Positions 5,266-5,285 of a stretch of DNA of 5,285 nucleotides are shown piece after piece; positions within the stretch are counted from its first letter, which is position 1; each line of letters opens with the position of its first letter. Both the position numbers and the translations under genes were made by a program. Where the stretch lies: positions 438-5,722 of the forward strand of contig DKBC01000039.1 of the NCBI GenBank assembly GCA_002451065.1. Reading direction: 5' to 3'. This stretch comes from Betaproteobacteria bacterium UBA6910. GTDB taxonomy: Bacteria; Pseudomonadota; Gammaproteobacteria; Burkholderiales; UBA6910. The notes beneath the pieces are model-generated. The model saw only the letters and a program-made list of their open reading frames with translations. It was not told where the DNA came from and made no database searches.

Positions 5266-5285
5266 CTATTCAATCACTTTGGCGA
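5266..5285 (-). CDS. tuf: elongation factor Tu, last codons only
   Basis: The minus strand begins in the window with two bases of a codon, then GCC AAA GTG ATT GAA TAG. This reads (V/I/L/F)AKVIE and stop. Betaproteobacterial EF-Tu typically ends in VVAKIIE or a close variant, and tuf is the usual gene upstream of tRNA-Trp and secE. Only six sense codons, the first of them incomplete, are visible, so the call rests on this short match plus gene order. Confidence 0.75.

Overview
This window is a core housekeeping region, read entirely on the minus strand. It carries the end of tuf, tRNA-Trp, secE, nusG, rplK, rplA, rplJ, rplL and the first 514 codons of rpoB. The proteins are full length and typical of Betaproteobacteria. 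Signs of this are the long N-terminal RpoB insert around residues 38-54, the RpoB start [15 protein letters not shown], a three-segment SecE, and the order tuf, trnW, secE, nusG. By eye the DNA is GC-rich, at roughly 60 percent. I recognise no genus. There is no mobile element, CRISPR array or foreign gene, and the long plus-strand open frames are shadows.

Layout in the direction of transcription (high to low coordinates): tuf 3' end (5285-5266), a hairpin spacer, tRNA-Trp (5203-5131), a hairpin fused to its 3' end, secE (5079-4732), nusG (4732-4199, overlapping secE by one base), a 94-base spacer with hairpins, rplK (4104-3673, GTG start), rplA (3671-2976, one base after rplK), a 263-base leader, rplJ (2712-2182, TTG start), a 104-base spacer, rplL (2077-1694), a 151-base spacer with a terminator-like attenuator, and rpoB (1542 to beyond base 1).

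The genes supply translation and transcription machinery: EF-Tu, a tRNA, the L11 and L1 proteins, the L10-L12 stalk, NusG and the RNA polymerase beta subunit. SecE of the protein export channel is among them. The spacers hold the regulatory content. They include a recognisable L10 leader RNA with a kink-turn motif, a long-range helix that would hide the rplJ ribosome binding site, a candidate L1 operator before rplK, and a rplL-rpoB attenuator that would let only part of the transcription reach rpoB. No convincing sigma-70 promoter was found, so the promoters may lie upstream of the window or be too degenerate to call.

I found no new biological system. The observations most worth a second look are the RNA structures in the rplJ leader, the non-ATG starts of two highly expressed ribosomal protein genes, and the tRNA whose 3' CCA is not encoded and whose discriminator base can pair into the adjoining hairpin.
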